This document shows, in pieces, positions 15,004 to 22,410 of a DNA stretch of 64,000 nucleotides. Within the stretch, counting starts at the first letter, position 1, and each line of letters opens with the position of its first letter. A model generated the notes under the pieces. It saw only the letters and a list, made by a program, of their open reading frames with translations, was not told the origin of the DNA and ran no database searches. This DNA comes from Chloroflexota bacterium. Lineage in GTDB: Bacteria; Chloroflexota; Dehalococcoidia; Tepidiformales; Tepidiformaceae. The stretch covers positions 62,001-126,000 of the forward strand of contig JAPPAK010000001.1 of NCBI GenBank assembly GCA_026705605.1, given 5' to 3'. The position numbers were made by a program, and so were the translations under genes.

Positions 15004-15480
15004 TCACAGGTCGAGGGCGGCCCACTGCTCCCCGTCCTCGTCCACGCGCGTCGGCACGAAGCCGAGCTTCCGGTAGAAGTCGCCGGCGTTGCCTTCTTCT
15101 TCCGCCCAGCTGGTCTGGAGGCGCTTCACGCCCGGCCGCGTCCGGGCGTGGGCGATGATCAGCTGCATGGCCTCCCAGCCGAATCCCATCCCCTGGAAGC
15201 GCTCGTCGATCATGAACCGCCATAGGACGAGGTAGCCCGGCTCCCGTGGTTCGGCGCGCAGCGCTTCGTCGTGCAACATGGCGAACCCGACCGGCTCATC
15301 GTCGGCGTAGATCGCGCGGAACCAGGCCGCCTCCTCGAAGTGCGCCTGTGCGATCGAGCGCTCGTTCGAGGCCACGAGGTGCTTCTGAGAATCCGCCACC
15401 GAAAGCTTGAAGATGGCCTCGGCGTTCTCGGGCGTAATCTCGCGCAGCGTGACGGCGGACCCCTGCGTCATCGATGGCAT
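15004..15480 (-). CDS. GNAT acetyltransferase, SpeG/BltD-like
   Basis: A 158-aa GNAT acetyltransferase of the polyamine type. The N-terminal VTLREITPENAEAIFKLSVADSQKHLVASNERSIAQA matches the spermidine/spermine acetyltransferase opening. YLVLWRFMIDERFQGMGFGWEAMQ contains the acetyl-CoA loop (QGMGFG), and YRKLGFVPTRVDEDGEQWAAL closes the fold. Acetylation of a polyamine is the family expectation, not shown here. TAGCAT lies 15 bases before the ATG. It is downstream of a toxin-antitoxin-like pair but probably has its own promoter. Confidence 0.82.
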   Translation of the reverse strand: MPSMTQGSAVTLREITPENAEAIFKLSVADSQKHLVASNERSIAQAHFEEAAWFRAIYADDEPVGFAMLHDEALRAEPREPGYLVLWRFMIDERFQGMGFGWEAMQLIIAHARTRPGVKRLQTSWAEEEGNAGDFYRKLGFVPTRVDEDGEQWAALDL

Positions 15481-15498
15481 CCGTCGAGCAGGGTCATG

Positions 15499-15750
15499 CT
15501 AGCGGCCGATGTCGTAGATCGCGATGAATTTCTCGCCCGCGACGGTGACGATATCGAACAGGATGAAGTAGTCCCCGAAGTCCCTGATTCGCTGTGTGAA
15601 GCCACCGACCTCTATCTCGAATGTCGTCTCGTTGTCCACCTGCGGGCTTCCGCAGATGTCGAGCACGCACTTGAGAATGAAGGCGCGGTCTTCGGGGTCC
15701 AGGAGAGAAACGTAGTCCAGGACTTGAGGTGTGAATCGGTAGTCGAACAA
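15499..15750 (-). CDS. RelE/ParE-like small protein, possible toxin
   Basis: An 83-aa protein with the strand-helix-helix-strands layout of RelE-type toxins: YRFTPQVLDYVSLLDPEDRAFILKCVLDIC followed by QRIRDFGDYFILFDIVTVAGEKFIAIYDIGR. It lacks clear catalytic RelE residues, so I call it only RelE-like. The start is TTG immediately after the TAG of the upstream 61-aa gene in the same frame; no other start is possible. Such stop-start abutment implies translational coupling, usual for toxin-antitoxin pairs. Confidence 0.6.
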   Translation of the reverse strand: MFDYRFTPQVLDYVSLLDPEDRAFILKCVLDICGSPQVDNETTFEIEVGGFTQRIRDFGDYFILFDIVTVAGEKFIAIYDIGR

Positions 15751-15936
15751 CTACTCGTCGAGGTCTTCCATCGTGAAGCCGCGTCCGCCGTTCTTGAAGT
15801 ACCGGTAGCCTTCATAGGCGCGCTGCATCGTGCCCTTCGGCGGCATCCACCAGAGACGGCGGGAGAGTCGCACCATCTGGTCTTCCTGGAACTCCGGGCT
15901 GGGGGCCACGGGCTTCGCGGCGCTCTCCATCGACAT
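15751..15936 (-). CDS. Small protein, possible antitoxin partner
   Basis: A 61-aa protein whose second half (MPPKGTMQRAYEGYRYFKNG ... FTMEDLDE) is well structured and highly charged, while the first 20 residues look disordered. I chose ATG 15936 over the 15978 start in the ORF track because AAGGAG lies nine bases upstream; ATG 15930 is also possible. It abuts the RelE-like gene. The order (antitoxin first), the sizes and the coupling fit a type II toxin-antitoxin module, but the family is not one I recognise. Confidence 0.55.
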   Translation of the reverse strand: MSMESAAKPVAPSPEFQEDQMVRLSRRLWWMPPKGTMQRAYEGYRYFKNGGRGFTMEDLDE

Positions 15937-16009
15937 GAACACGCTCTCCTTGCCGGAAAATCGTGGGCGTACCTGCACGGGGTGTCAAGACTGTCGGACT
16001 ATGCGGAGC

Positions 16010-17158
16010 CTACCCCGGCCCCGTCCTTACCGTCGCCAACGCCGCCTCGATCTCCTCCCGCACCCACGCCTCCTCCTCGACCCCGAGCCTCGCCACCAGC
16101 GCCCCCGCCGCCGCCTCGCCCCCGCCCTGCCGCCGCGCCACCTCCCCGAGGGCCCAGGCTGCGTGCCCCCGCACCAGCGCTGCCCCGTCCCCCAGTGCCC
16201 CCCTGAGCGCCTCGGCGTCCTCCGCCGTCCCCACGTTCCCCAGCGCCACGCAGACGTTCCGCAAGAAGCCGTCGCGCGTCGCCCGCTGCACCGCCCGCCC
16301 CCGGAAGCGCTCGCGGAACGCCGCCTCGTCGAGGGCCAGCAACTCGGTCAGCGGGGGGAACGCGTCGTCGGCGGTGGCGGGAGCGAGGTCGGGGTGGCTG
16401 GCTGCGTTCCCCGCCCCGACCGGGCACGAGTCCAGGCAGTCGTCGCAGCCGAAGATCCAGTCCCCGAACTTGCTCCGCAGCTCGCGCGGGATGGGCTCGC
16501 GGCTCTCGATCGTGTGGTAGCTGATGCAGAGCCGCGAATCGAGCACGCCCCCGTCCGGTGCGATCGCGTCCGTCGGGCAGGCGACGATGCAGCGCGTGCA
16601 GGTCCCGCACGTCTTCCGCAGGGGCTCATCGGGCGCGAGTTCCAGCGTCGTCGCGATCGCCCCCAGCAGCACCCACGGCCCGAATCCCGGCGCCAGCAGC
16701 ATCGTCGACTTCCCCAGCCACCCCAGCCCCGCCCGCGCTGCCAGCGGCCGCTCCAGCAGCGGCCCGTAGTCGACGGTCGCCCGCGCTTCCCCGCCCAGCT
16801 CCTCCCGGATCGCCCGCGCTATCCGCCGAAGCTTCGACTCGAACAGTCGGTGGTAGTCGCGGCCGCGCGCGTAGCGCGCCACCCGCCCCCGCGCGCGGCC
16901 GTCGGGCCGCTCCGGATCGGGCGCGTGCCCCGTGATCGCCAGCAGCACCATCGTGTTCGCCCCCGACAGGAAGGCCGCCGGCTCGGTCGCCCGCTCGATC
17001 CACTCGTCCGTCATCCAGTGCAGGTCCGCCAACCGCCCCGCCGCCCGCGACTCCAGCGCCGCCGCTCGCGCCCCCTCCAGCGCCTCCGCCCCGGCGAAGC
17101 GCACGAGGTCGAACCCGCCCTCCCCGGCCAGCTCCTCGATCCGCGCGCGAGCGTCCAT
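16010..17158 (-). CDS. queG: Epoxyqueuosine reductase QueG
   Basis: Reduces epoxyqueuosine to queuosine in tRNA, using cobalamin and two [4Fe-4S] clusters. The 382-aa protein shows the conserved MDARARIEELAGEGGFDLVRFAGAE opening and ARYARGRDYH. Two cysteine clusters follow, CGTCTRCIVACPTDAI and CDDCLDSCPVG, and then the C-terminal HEAT-like repeat segment (LRNVCVALGNVG, LVRGHAAWALGEV) seen in long QueG forms. The ORF track extends to 18799; ATG 17158 is the correct start by family length. The gene is divergent from lexA. Confidence 0.93.
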   Translation of the reverse strand: MDARARIEELAGEGGFDLVRFAGAEALEGARAAALESRAAGRLADLHWMTDEWIERATEPAAFLSGANTMVLLAITGHAPDPERPDGRARGRVARYARGRDYHRLFESKLRRIARAIREELGGEARATVDYGPLLERPLAARAGLGWLGKSTMLLAPGFGPWVLLGAIATTLELAPDEPLRKTCGTCTRCIVACPTDAIAPDGGVLDSRLCISYHTIESREPIPRELRSKFGDWIFGCDDCLDSCPVGAGNAASHPDLAPATADDAFPPLTELLALDEAAFRERFRGRAVQRATRDGFLRNVCVALGNVGTAEDAEALRGALGDGAALVRGHAAWALGEVARRQGGGEAAAGALVARLGVEEEAWVREEIEAALATVRTGPG

Positions 17159-17214
17159 GCCGCCAGGCAACCGCAGCCTCCCTCCTGCCGCACGGGCAGG
17201 TGTTCCGAACGCCC

Positions 17215-17243
17215 TTGACGATAAACCTCCCCCGTTGTTCAAT
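17215..17243 (+). promoter_or_regulatory. lexA promoter
   Basis: TTGACG (17215-17220), a 17-bp spacer, then TTCAAT (17238-17243). The SOS box starts seven bases after the -10, so a bound repressor would cover the transcription start. Confidence 0.65.
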
Positions 17244-17249
17244 ACGAAC

Positions 17250-17261
17250 GAACATCCGTTC
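17250..17261 (+). promoter_or_regulatory. SOS box (LexA operator)
   Basis: GAACATCCGTTC matches the Gram-positive/actinobacterial GAAC-N4-GTTC operator exactly. Placed between the -10 and the lexA ATG, it indicates autorepression and induction by DNA damage. Confidence 0.8.
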
Positions 17262-17275
17262 GCGCGAGGCGAGGT

Positions 17276-17911
17276 ATGAGCGACCTGTCGACCAAGCAAA
17301 GCCAGATCATGGAGTTCATCCGCGGCTTCATCGACGAGAAGGACTACCCGCCTTCCATCCGCGATATCCAGTTCGGCTGCGGCATCAGCAGCACCTCCGT
17401 CGTGGACTACAACCTCCGGCGGCTGGAGGAGAAGGGCCTCCTCCGGCGCGACCGCGAGGTCTCCCGTGGCATCGAGTTGCTCGATGGCACCCGTCGCGGG
17501 CGCACCGTCGATGTGCCCGTGCTCGGATCGATTGCGGCCGGCGAGCCCATCCCCGTCCCCACGAGCGATCGCTGGGCAAGCGATGTCGAGGACACCGTCA
17601 CCGTCACGCAGGACATGGTGCGCGGCCGCGAGAACGTCTTCGCCCTGCGCGTGAAGGGCGAGTCGATGATCGAGGACCTCATCGACGACGGCGACATCGT
17701 CTTCCTCGAACCGGCCACCACCGTCGACGACGGCGAGAAGGTCGCCGTCTGGCTCCAGGACCGCGAAGAGGTCACCCTCAAGCGCCTCTACCGCGAGAAG
17801 GACCGCATCCGCCTCCAGCCCGCCAACTCCACCATGCCCCCTATCTACGTCGACCCCGAGAACGTTAGGATTCAGGGGCGCTTCATCTCCTCCATCAGGC
17901 CCAGCGGCTAG
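17276..17911 (+). CDS. lexA: LexA repressor
   Basis: Transcriptional repressor of the SOS response, cleaving itself when RecA filaments form. The 211-aa protein has an N-terminal winged-helix domain (LSTKQSQIMEFIRGFIDEKDYPPSIRDI, VVDYNLRRLEEKGLL). The C-terminal serine-peptidase domain has the scissile Ala88-Gly89 (SIAAGEPI), Ser130 in GESMI and Lys169 in VTLKRLY. GCGAGGCGAGG precedes the ATG. An exact GAAC-N4-GTTC operator in its promoter shows which box this repressor probably recognises. Divergent from queG; the ABC ATPase gene follows 33 bp later. Confidence 0.95.
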   Translation: MSDLSTKQSQIMEFIRGFIDEKDYPPSIRDIQFGCGISSTSVVDYNLRRLEEKGLLRRDREVSRGIELLDGTRRGRTVDVPVLGSIAAGEPIPVPTSDRWASDVEDTVTVTQDMVRGRENVFALRVKGESMIEDLIDDGDIVFLEPATTVDDGEKVAVWLQDREEVTLKRLYREKDRIRLQPANSTMPPIYVDPENVRIQGRFISSIRPSG

Positions 17912-17944
17912 CCTCCAGGGCGGTCCCCGGGCCGGACCTTCGAC

Positions 17945-18928
17945 ATGGCCCAGACCCTCGTCAGCATCCGCGACCTCTCCGTCCGCTATCGCTCGCGCGA
18001 CGACATGGCCTACGCCGTCGACCAGGTCTCGCTCGATATCGACCGCGGCAGCGTCTACGCCCTCGTCGGCGAGTCCGGCTCTGGCAAGACGACCATTGGC
18101 ATGTCCATCCTCAATCTTCTCCCCGACGAGGCCGATATCCTCGGCGGCGAGGTCTACTTCGGCCCCGACAACATGCTTACCCTGGACGAGCACTCCCTGC
18201 GCCACACCCGCGGCCGCCGCATCACGATGATCTTCCAGGACCCGGTCGCCGGTTTGAACCCCGTCATCTCCATCGGCGAGCAGGTCGGCGAGGTGCTCAC
18301 CACCCACCTCGGCATGGACAAGCGGGAGGCGCAGTCCGCCTCCGTCGACATCCTCCGCCAGATGGGCCTGGCCGACCCCGAGCGCGTCGCGAAGTCCTAC
18401 CCGTTCCAGCTCTCGGGCGGCATGTGCCAGCGCGTCATGATCGGCATCGCCACCGCCCTCAGCCCCGACCTCATCATCGCCGACGAGCCCACCGCCGCCC
18501 TCGACGTCACCGTCCAGGCCTCCATCCTCCACCAGCTCGATACCCTCCGCCGCGAACACGACACGGCCATCCTCCTGATCACGCACGACTTCGGCGTTGT
18601 GTCCCAGATCGCCGACCAGGTGGGCGTCATGTACGCCGGCCATCTCGTCGAGTCCGGCCCCGTCCGCGAGGTTCTCCGTTCGCCCCACCACCCGTACACG
18701 CATGGCCTCCTCGCCGCCCTCCCCCGCCTCGACGACGTTGGCCAGGAGCTCTACGCCCTCCCCGGGACCGCCCCCGAGCTGAAGGAGCCCGCCGGCCATT
18801 GCCCCTTCATCCCCCGCTGCCGCAAGGCCCTCCAGCAGTGCCGCGACGTCGGCCCCCCGCAGCTCACCCCCCTGCCCGGCCGCTCCGACCGCGCCCTCGC
18901 CTGCTACAACCCCGTCTGGCAGGAGTAG
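17945..18928 (+). CDS. Oligopeptide/dipeptide ABC transporter ATP-binding protein (DppD/OppD type)
   Basis: Cytoplasmic ATPase subunit of a peptide-type importer, 327 aa. Walker A GESGSGKTT, Q-loop IFQDPVAGLNP, signature LSGGMCQRVMIGIA (C in place of the usual R/Q), Walker B LIIADEPTAALD and H-loop THDFG are all present. The C-terminal oligo_HPY extension with HPYTHGLLAALPRLD and CPFIPRCRKALQQC marks the Dpp/Opp class. No partner ATPase (DppF) or permease is adjacent. The only permeases and binding proteins in the window are 30 kb away at 48-60 kb, so the transporter genes are scattered if they belong together. Confidence 0.92.
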   Translation: MAQTLVSIRDLSVRYRSRDDMAYAVDQVSLDIDRGSVYALVGESGSGKTTIGMSILNLLPDEADILGGEVYFGPDNMLTLDEHSLRHTRGRRITMIFQDPVAGLNPVISIGEQVGEVLTTHLGMDKREAQSASVDILRQMGLADPERVAKSYPFQLSGGMCQRVMIGIATALSPDLIIADEPTAALDVTVQASILHQLDTLRREHDTAILLITHDFGVVSQIADQVGVMYAGHLVESGPVREVLRSPHHPYTHGLLAALPRLDDVGQELYALPGTAPELKEPAGHCPFIPRCRKALQQCRDVGPPQLTPLPGRSDRALACYNPVWQE

Positions 18929-18929
18929 C

Positions 18930-20015
18930 TCAGGAAGCTCGCCGCCCCGCCCGCGGCGCCAGCGCGATCAGGCGTGTGACAGCCACCTCCAGCGCCAGTT
19001 CGTCCCGCACCTCGCCCGACTTCATCCCCCGGTCCGCCTCCACCAGGATCTCGTAGGCGCGGCGCACGCTCTCCCGACCCAGCCGCTGCGCCCGACGGAT
19101 CGCGGCGTCGCGCAGGCGCGGCCAGGGCCGCCGGATCGCCTTCCCGATATCGTCCGGACCCTTCCCGTCCTCGAGCAGGTCCAGCACCGTCGAGAGCGGC
19201 CGGTACGCCGCCGCCAGCTGCGAGAGCAGGCTGTTCACGCTCTCGCCCCGCGAGAGCAGGAAGCGCAGCGCCTGCAGCGCCTGCGCCGTCTCCCCGTCGA
19301 GCACCCCGTCGACGAGTTGCCAGACCGTCGTCTCCCGCTCGCCCCCGCAGAGCACGTCGATGTCGTCCACCGTCGCCTGCCGGCCCATCGTGTAGAGCGC
19401 CAGCTTCTCCAGCTCCCGCGCCAGCTCCAGCGTGTTCGGGTGGAGGGCCGCCAGGAGCTGCGCGGGGTCGTCCTCCCCCGGACGACGCCACTCCTCCTCC
19501 GCCGGCAACGGTCGCGCCGACCGCCCGCGCTGGAACTGCACCCCCTGCTGCTCCGCCTCCTCCCGCACGAACTGCACCAGCTCGCCCCGCTTCAGCTCGG
19601 GGAAGTGCTCCACCTCCACGTTGCCCGTCTCGTCCAGCCGCCGCAGGAGCGGGTTGCGGCCCGCGTTCAGCGCGCCCTCGACGAACACCAGCGTGGTCGT
19701 CTCCGGGATACCCGCCGCCACTGCCTCGATCAGCGGGTTGAAGGCATCGACGCGCGGGCCGCGCGGCCCCCCTCCCCGGCCCCCGCCTCCCGCCTCGAAC
19801 CGCCCCAGCAGCCCCTCAACCACCACTGTCCGTCGCGGCGAGAGGAACGGCGCCGTGAGCGCCGGACCCAGGACCTCCTCCGGCTTCACGTCGCGCCCGT
19901 CGAGCAGCGCCACGTCCGCGCCCGTCGCCCTCGCCTCGCCGCCGCCCTCGGCGCGAAGCGCCTCCAGCCGCCGCCGCAGGCGGAGCTCGTCCTGGCCGTG
20001 GAGAACGATGATCAC
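18930..20015 (-). CDS. holA: DNA polymerase III subunit delta (HolA)
   Basis: Clamp-loader subunit that opens the beta clamp during replication. The 361-aa protein begins VIIVLHGQDELRLRRRLEAL, the typical start of the delta AAA+-like domain. It continues with the DVALLDGRDVKPEEV, RRTVVVEGLLGRF and TTLVFVEGALNAGRNPL segments, and ends in the helical C-terminal domain (ELEKLALYT, TVWQLVDGVLDGETAQALQALRFLL). A GGGGRGGGPRGPR insert near residue 90 looks disordered. The start is GTG 20015; TATCAT lies 18 bases upstream. The ORF track's start at 22067 is a shadow extension. Confidence 0.85.
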   Translation of the reverse strand: MIIVLHGQDELRLRRRLEALRAEGGGEARATGADVALLDGRDVKPEEVLGPALTAPFLSPRRTVVVEGLLGRFEAGGGGRGGGPRGPRVDAFNPLIEAVAAGIPETTTLVFVEGALNAGRNPLLRRLDETGNVEVEHFPELKRGELVQFVREEAEQQGVQFQRGRSARPLPAEEEWRRPGEDDPAQLLAALHPNTLELARELEKLALYTMGRQATVDDIDVLCGGERETTVWQLVDGVLDGETAQALQALRFLLSRGESVNSLLSQLAAAYRPLSTVLDLLEDGKGPDDIGKAIRRPWPRLRDAAIRRAQRLGRESVRRAYEILVEADRGMKSGEVRDELALEVAVTRLIALAPRAGRRAS

Positions 20016-20129
20016 GATGCTCTTGCCGTCGCGATGATACCCCGCCCCCGCCGCCCCTTGGCCGCCTTCCCCGTACAATCGCCGCCGGCGCGCCGCCCAC
20101 AGCCCGGGCGCGCCCCCGGAGGTATCGAA

Positions 20130-21215
20130 ATGGAAGCGAAAGCAGCGGTGATTCGTGGTTCCGGCACTCCCCTCGAAGTCAAGACCGTCACTGTCGACGA
20201 TCCCGGCCCCGGGCAGGTGCGCGTCAAGCTGGTCGCCTGCGGCCTCTGCCACACCGACCTGTCCGTGATGCAGTCGGTGCTGCCCCAGACCAACGCCATG
20301 GTCCTGGGCCACGAGGGCGCCGGCGTCGTTGAGTCGGTGGGCGAGGGTGTCACCTCCCTCGAACCCGGCGACCACGTCGTCATGACGACGACCGCCTTCT
20401 GCGGGCGCTGCCCCCTCTGTGTCGAGGGTATGTACGCCCAGTGCGAGCGCATGCCTCTGAATATGGGCGGCAACTTCCCCTACCACGTCGATGGGCTGGA
20501 CCTGATGCCCTTCGCCTCTATCGGCGGCCTCTGCGAGTACACCGTCGTCGCCGAGCACACCGCCATCAAGATCGACAAGGACATCCCCCTCGTCAGCGCC
20601 TCCCTCCTCGGCTGCGGCGTCATCACGGGGGTGGGCGCCGCCATCAACACGGCCGAGGTCCGCCCCGGCACGAGCTGCGCCATCTGGGGGTGCGGCGGAG
20701 TCGGCCTCAGCGTCTTGCAGGGCTGCCGCATCGCCGGCGCCTCGACGATGATCTCGATCGACATGAACCCGGCCAAGCTCGAGTACGCCAAAAAACTCGG
20801 CGCCACCCACGTCATCGACGCCTCCCAGGAGAACGCCGTCGAGCAGGTGATGGCGCTCACGGGCGGCCGTGGCGCCGACTACACCTTCGAGGCCATCGGC
20901 GTCGGCTCGGCCATGGAGGAGGCCTACATGGCGGCCCGCCGTGGGGGAACCTGCACAATCGTGGGTGTGGGGCGCTTCGACGACAATTTCTCGCTCTCGG
21001 CCGGCCTCGTCGCCATCATGGAGAAGACGCTGAAGGGCTCCTTCTGCGGGAAGGGCGCCAGCGTGCGCGACTTCCCCCGCATGATCGAGTGGTACCGCCA
21101 GGGCAAGCTCGACCTCGATTCCCTCGTGACCACCACCTACCCGATCGAGGACGTGGCCCAGGCCTACGCGGACATGGAAGCCGGTAAGAACGCCCGCGGA
21201 GTCGTCGTCTTCTAG
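20130..21215 (+). CDS. Zinc-dependent alcohol dehydrogenase (class III-like MDR)
   Basis: NAD-dependent medium-chain alcohol dehydrogenase of 361 aa. The catalytic zinc ligands are Cys in ACGLCHTDLSV and His in VLGHEGAGVVESVGEGV. The four structural-zinc cysteines are CGRCPLCVEGMYAQC, and the NAD loop is IWGCGGVGLSVLQG. It resembles mycothiol- or glutathione-independent aryl/acyl alcohol dehydrogenases; the exact substrate is open. The start, ATG 20130, follows GGAGG at eight bases, with TACAAT further upstream, so this gene has a normal leader unlike several neighbours. Divergent from holA and convergent with the acyltransferase gene. Confidence 0.9.
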   Translation: MEAKAAVIRGSGTPLEVKTVTVDDPGPGQVRVKLVACGLCHTDLSVMQSVLPQTNAMVLGHEGAGVVESVGEGVTSLEPGDHVVMTTTAFCGRCPLCVEGMYAQCERMPLNMGGNFPYHVDGLDLMPFASIGGLCEYTVVAEHTAIKIDKDIPLVSASLLGCGVITGVGAAINTAEVRPGTSCAIWGCGGVGLSVLQGCRIAGASTMISIDMNPAKLEYAKKLGATHVIDASQENAVEQVMALTGGRGADYTFEAIGVGSAMEEAYMAARRGGTCTIVGVGRFDDNFSLSAGLVAIMEKTLKGSFCGKGASVRDFPRMIEWYRQGKLDLDSLVTTTYPIEDVAQAYADMEAGKNARGVVVF

Positions 21216-21238
21216 GTCGCGCTCACGGGCCGGGACGC

Positions 21239-22309
21239 TCAGTCCTGGCTGAGCGCGTTCTCCTCGATCCAGTGGTCGACGCGCCGCCACTGGGCGTGCA
21301 GCCACGAGGTGCGTCCCCCGATGTCCTCCGGCACCTCCGCCCGGGGCACGCGCCAGAACGCGATGCGCACTTCGCGACGCAGGATGCCGCCCGCCAGCAG
21401 GGAGCGGTAGCTGCCCCCCTCCAGCCCCGTGTGGGCGCAGAAGACCACGTCCGCGTGGGGCGCCCGCTCGAGCAGCGCCAGCGGTCCGCCGAGCTGTGGC
21501 GGCAGTACGTGGCGCAGTCCCTCTGCGAGCTGCGCCTCTTCCTCGTCGCCGCTGCGGCGCATGCGCGCCACCGCCCGCGCCAGCCGCGCCGGTGTGAAGA
21601 GTGCGCCTTCCGGGAACACCAGCACGCCCTCGCGCGGTTCGAGGTCGTCGGCCAGCGCCGAGACCTTCGCGATTTGCCGCGAGCCCTCGCGCGAGCCCAC
21701 CGTCAGGAAGGTGCTCCGCAGCCGGTGGCCGACGAAGTCGATGCACGGGTCTCGCACGAGCCACGAGTTCATCACCCAGCGCAGCCAGAGCCCGTGCCGC
21801 CCCTCCAGGAATACGAGCGGCAGCAGGTTGTCGACGGGCGAGACGTGCCGGCAGAACACGATCACCGGCCCCTCCGCCGCCTCCTCGTCCCCCTCCACGT
21901 CCACGCGCATCTCGAATAGCCGCACGATGCTCCAGAACACCCAGCGCGCCCACACGCGTGCGAACCAGTGGTGCAGGGCCAGCCGGCGGTGTTCGCTCCC
22001 CTGCCCCAGCAGCCAGAGCGGCAGGAAAAGCATCAGGCCGAACGTCTCCACCGCCAGGTACGCCCACAGCGCCAGGATGCAGCGCACGAAGATCGTGCCC
22101 CGCCCCCGTGCGAGGTCGCCGGTCAGCGCGACCACCAGGAAGATCGGCGCCGCCGCCGTGTTGATCAGGAACGACGCCAGGTAGATGGGCACGGTCACCG
22201 TTCGCCGCGCGTAGCGCAGCGCCAGCCGCTCGCGTGCGATGTCCCGTTCGCGCGTCAGCCGGTCGAGAAGCGAGGGCGGTCGTGACGGGGCCGGTGTCGC
22301 GGTGCTCAC
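21239..22309 (-). CDS. PlsC-type acyltransferase, membrane-bound
   Basis: A 356-aa lysophospholipid-type acyltransferase. Two N-terminal hydrophobic segments (IYLASFLINTAAAPIFLVVALTG, ILALWAYLAVETFGLMLFLPLWLL) anchor it to the membrane. The catalytic HX4D motif is HVSPVD, and the acceptor motif is VFPEGALFTP. Family members acylate lysophosphatidate or related glycerolipids; the position specificity is unknown. The C-terminal part (ADVVFCAHTGLEGGSYRSLLAGGIL) is less conserved. The GTG start at 22309 has TACCCT seven bases upstream, the leaderless layout seen elsewhere. Confidence 0.82.
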   Translation of the reverse strand: MSTATPAPSRPPSLLDRLTRERDIARERLALRYARRTVTVPIYLASFLINTAAAPIFLVVALTGDLARGRGTIFVRCILALWAYLAVETFGLMLFLPLWLLGQGSEHRRLALHHWFARVWARWVFWSIVRLFEMRVDVEGDEEAAEGPVIVFCRHVSPVDNLLPLVFLEGRHGLWLRWVMNSWLVRDPCIDFVGHRLRSTFLTVGSREGSRQIAKVSALADDLEPREGVLVFPEGALFTPARLARAVARMRRSGDEEEAQLAEGLRHVLPPQLGGPLALLERAPHADVVFCAHTGLEGGSYRSLLAGGILRREVRIAFWRVPRAEVPEDIGGRTSWLHAQWRRVDHWIEENALSQD

Positions 22310-22410
22310 CGCGCGTAGGGTAGCGAACGCCGCCCCTGTGCGCCTTTCCCCATGCCTCTACGTCTGCCGTCGCTTAGAGTCTCGCTGACCAGCCGCGGGA
22401 GGGGGCGCAG

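Noticed and set aside
18930-22067. 1045-aa minus-strand ORF joining holA to upstream sequence
   Set aside because: The holA start is at 20015; upstream part is antisense to the alcohol dehydrogenase gene.
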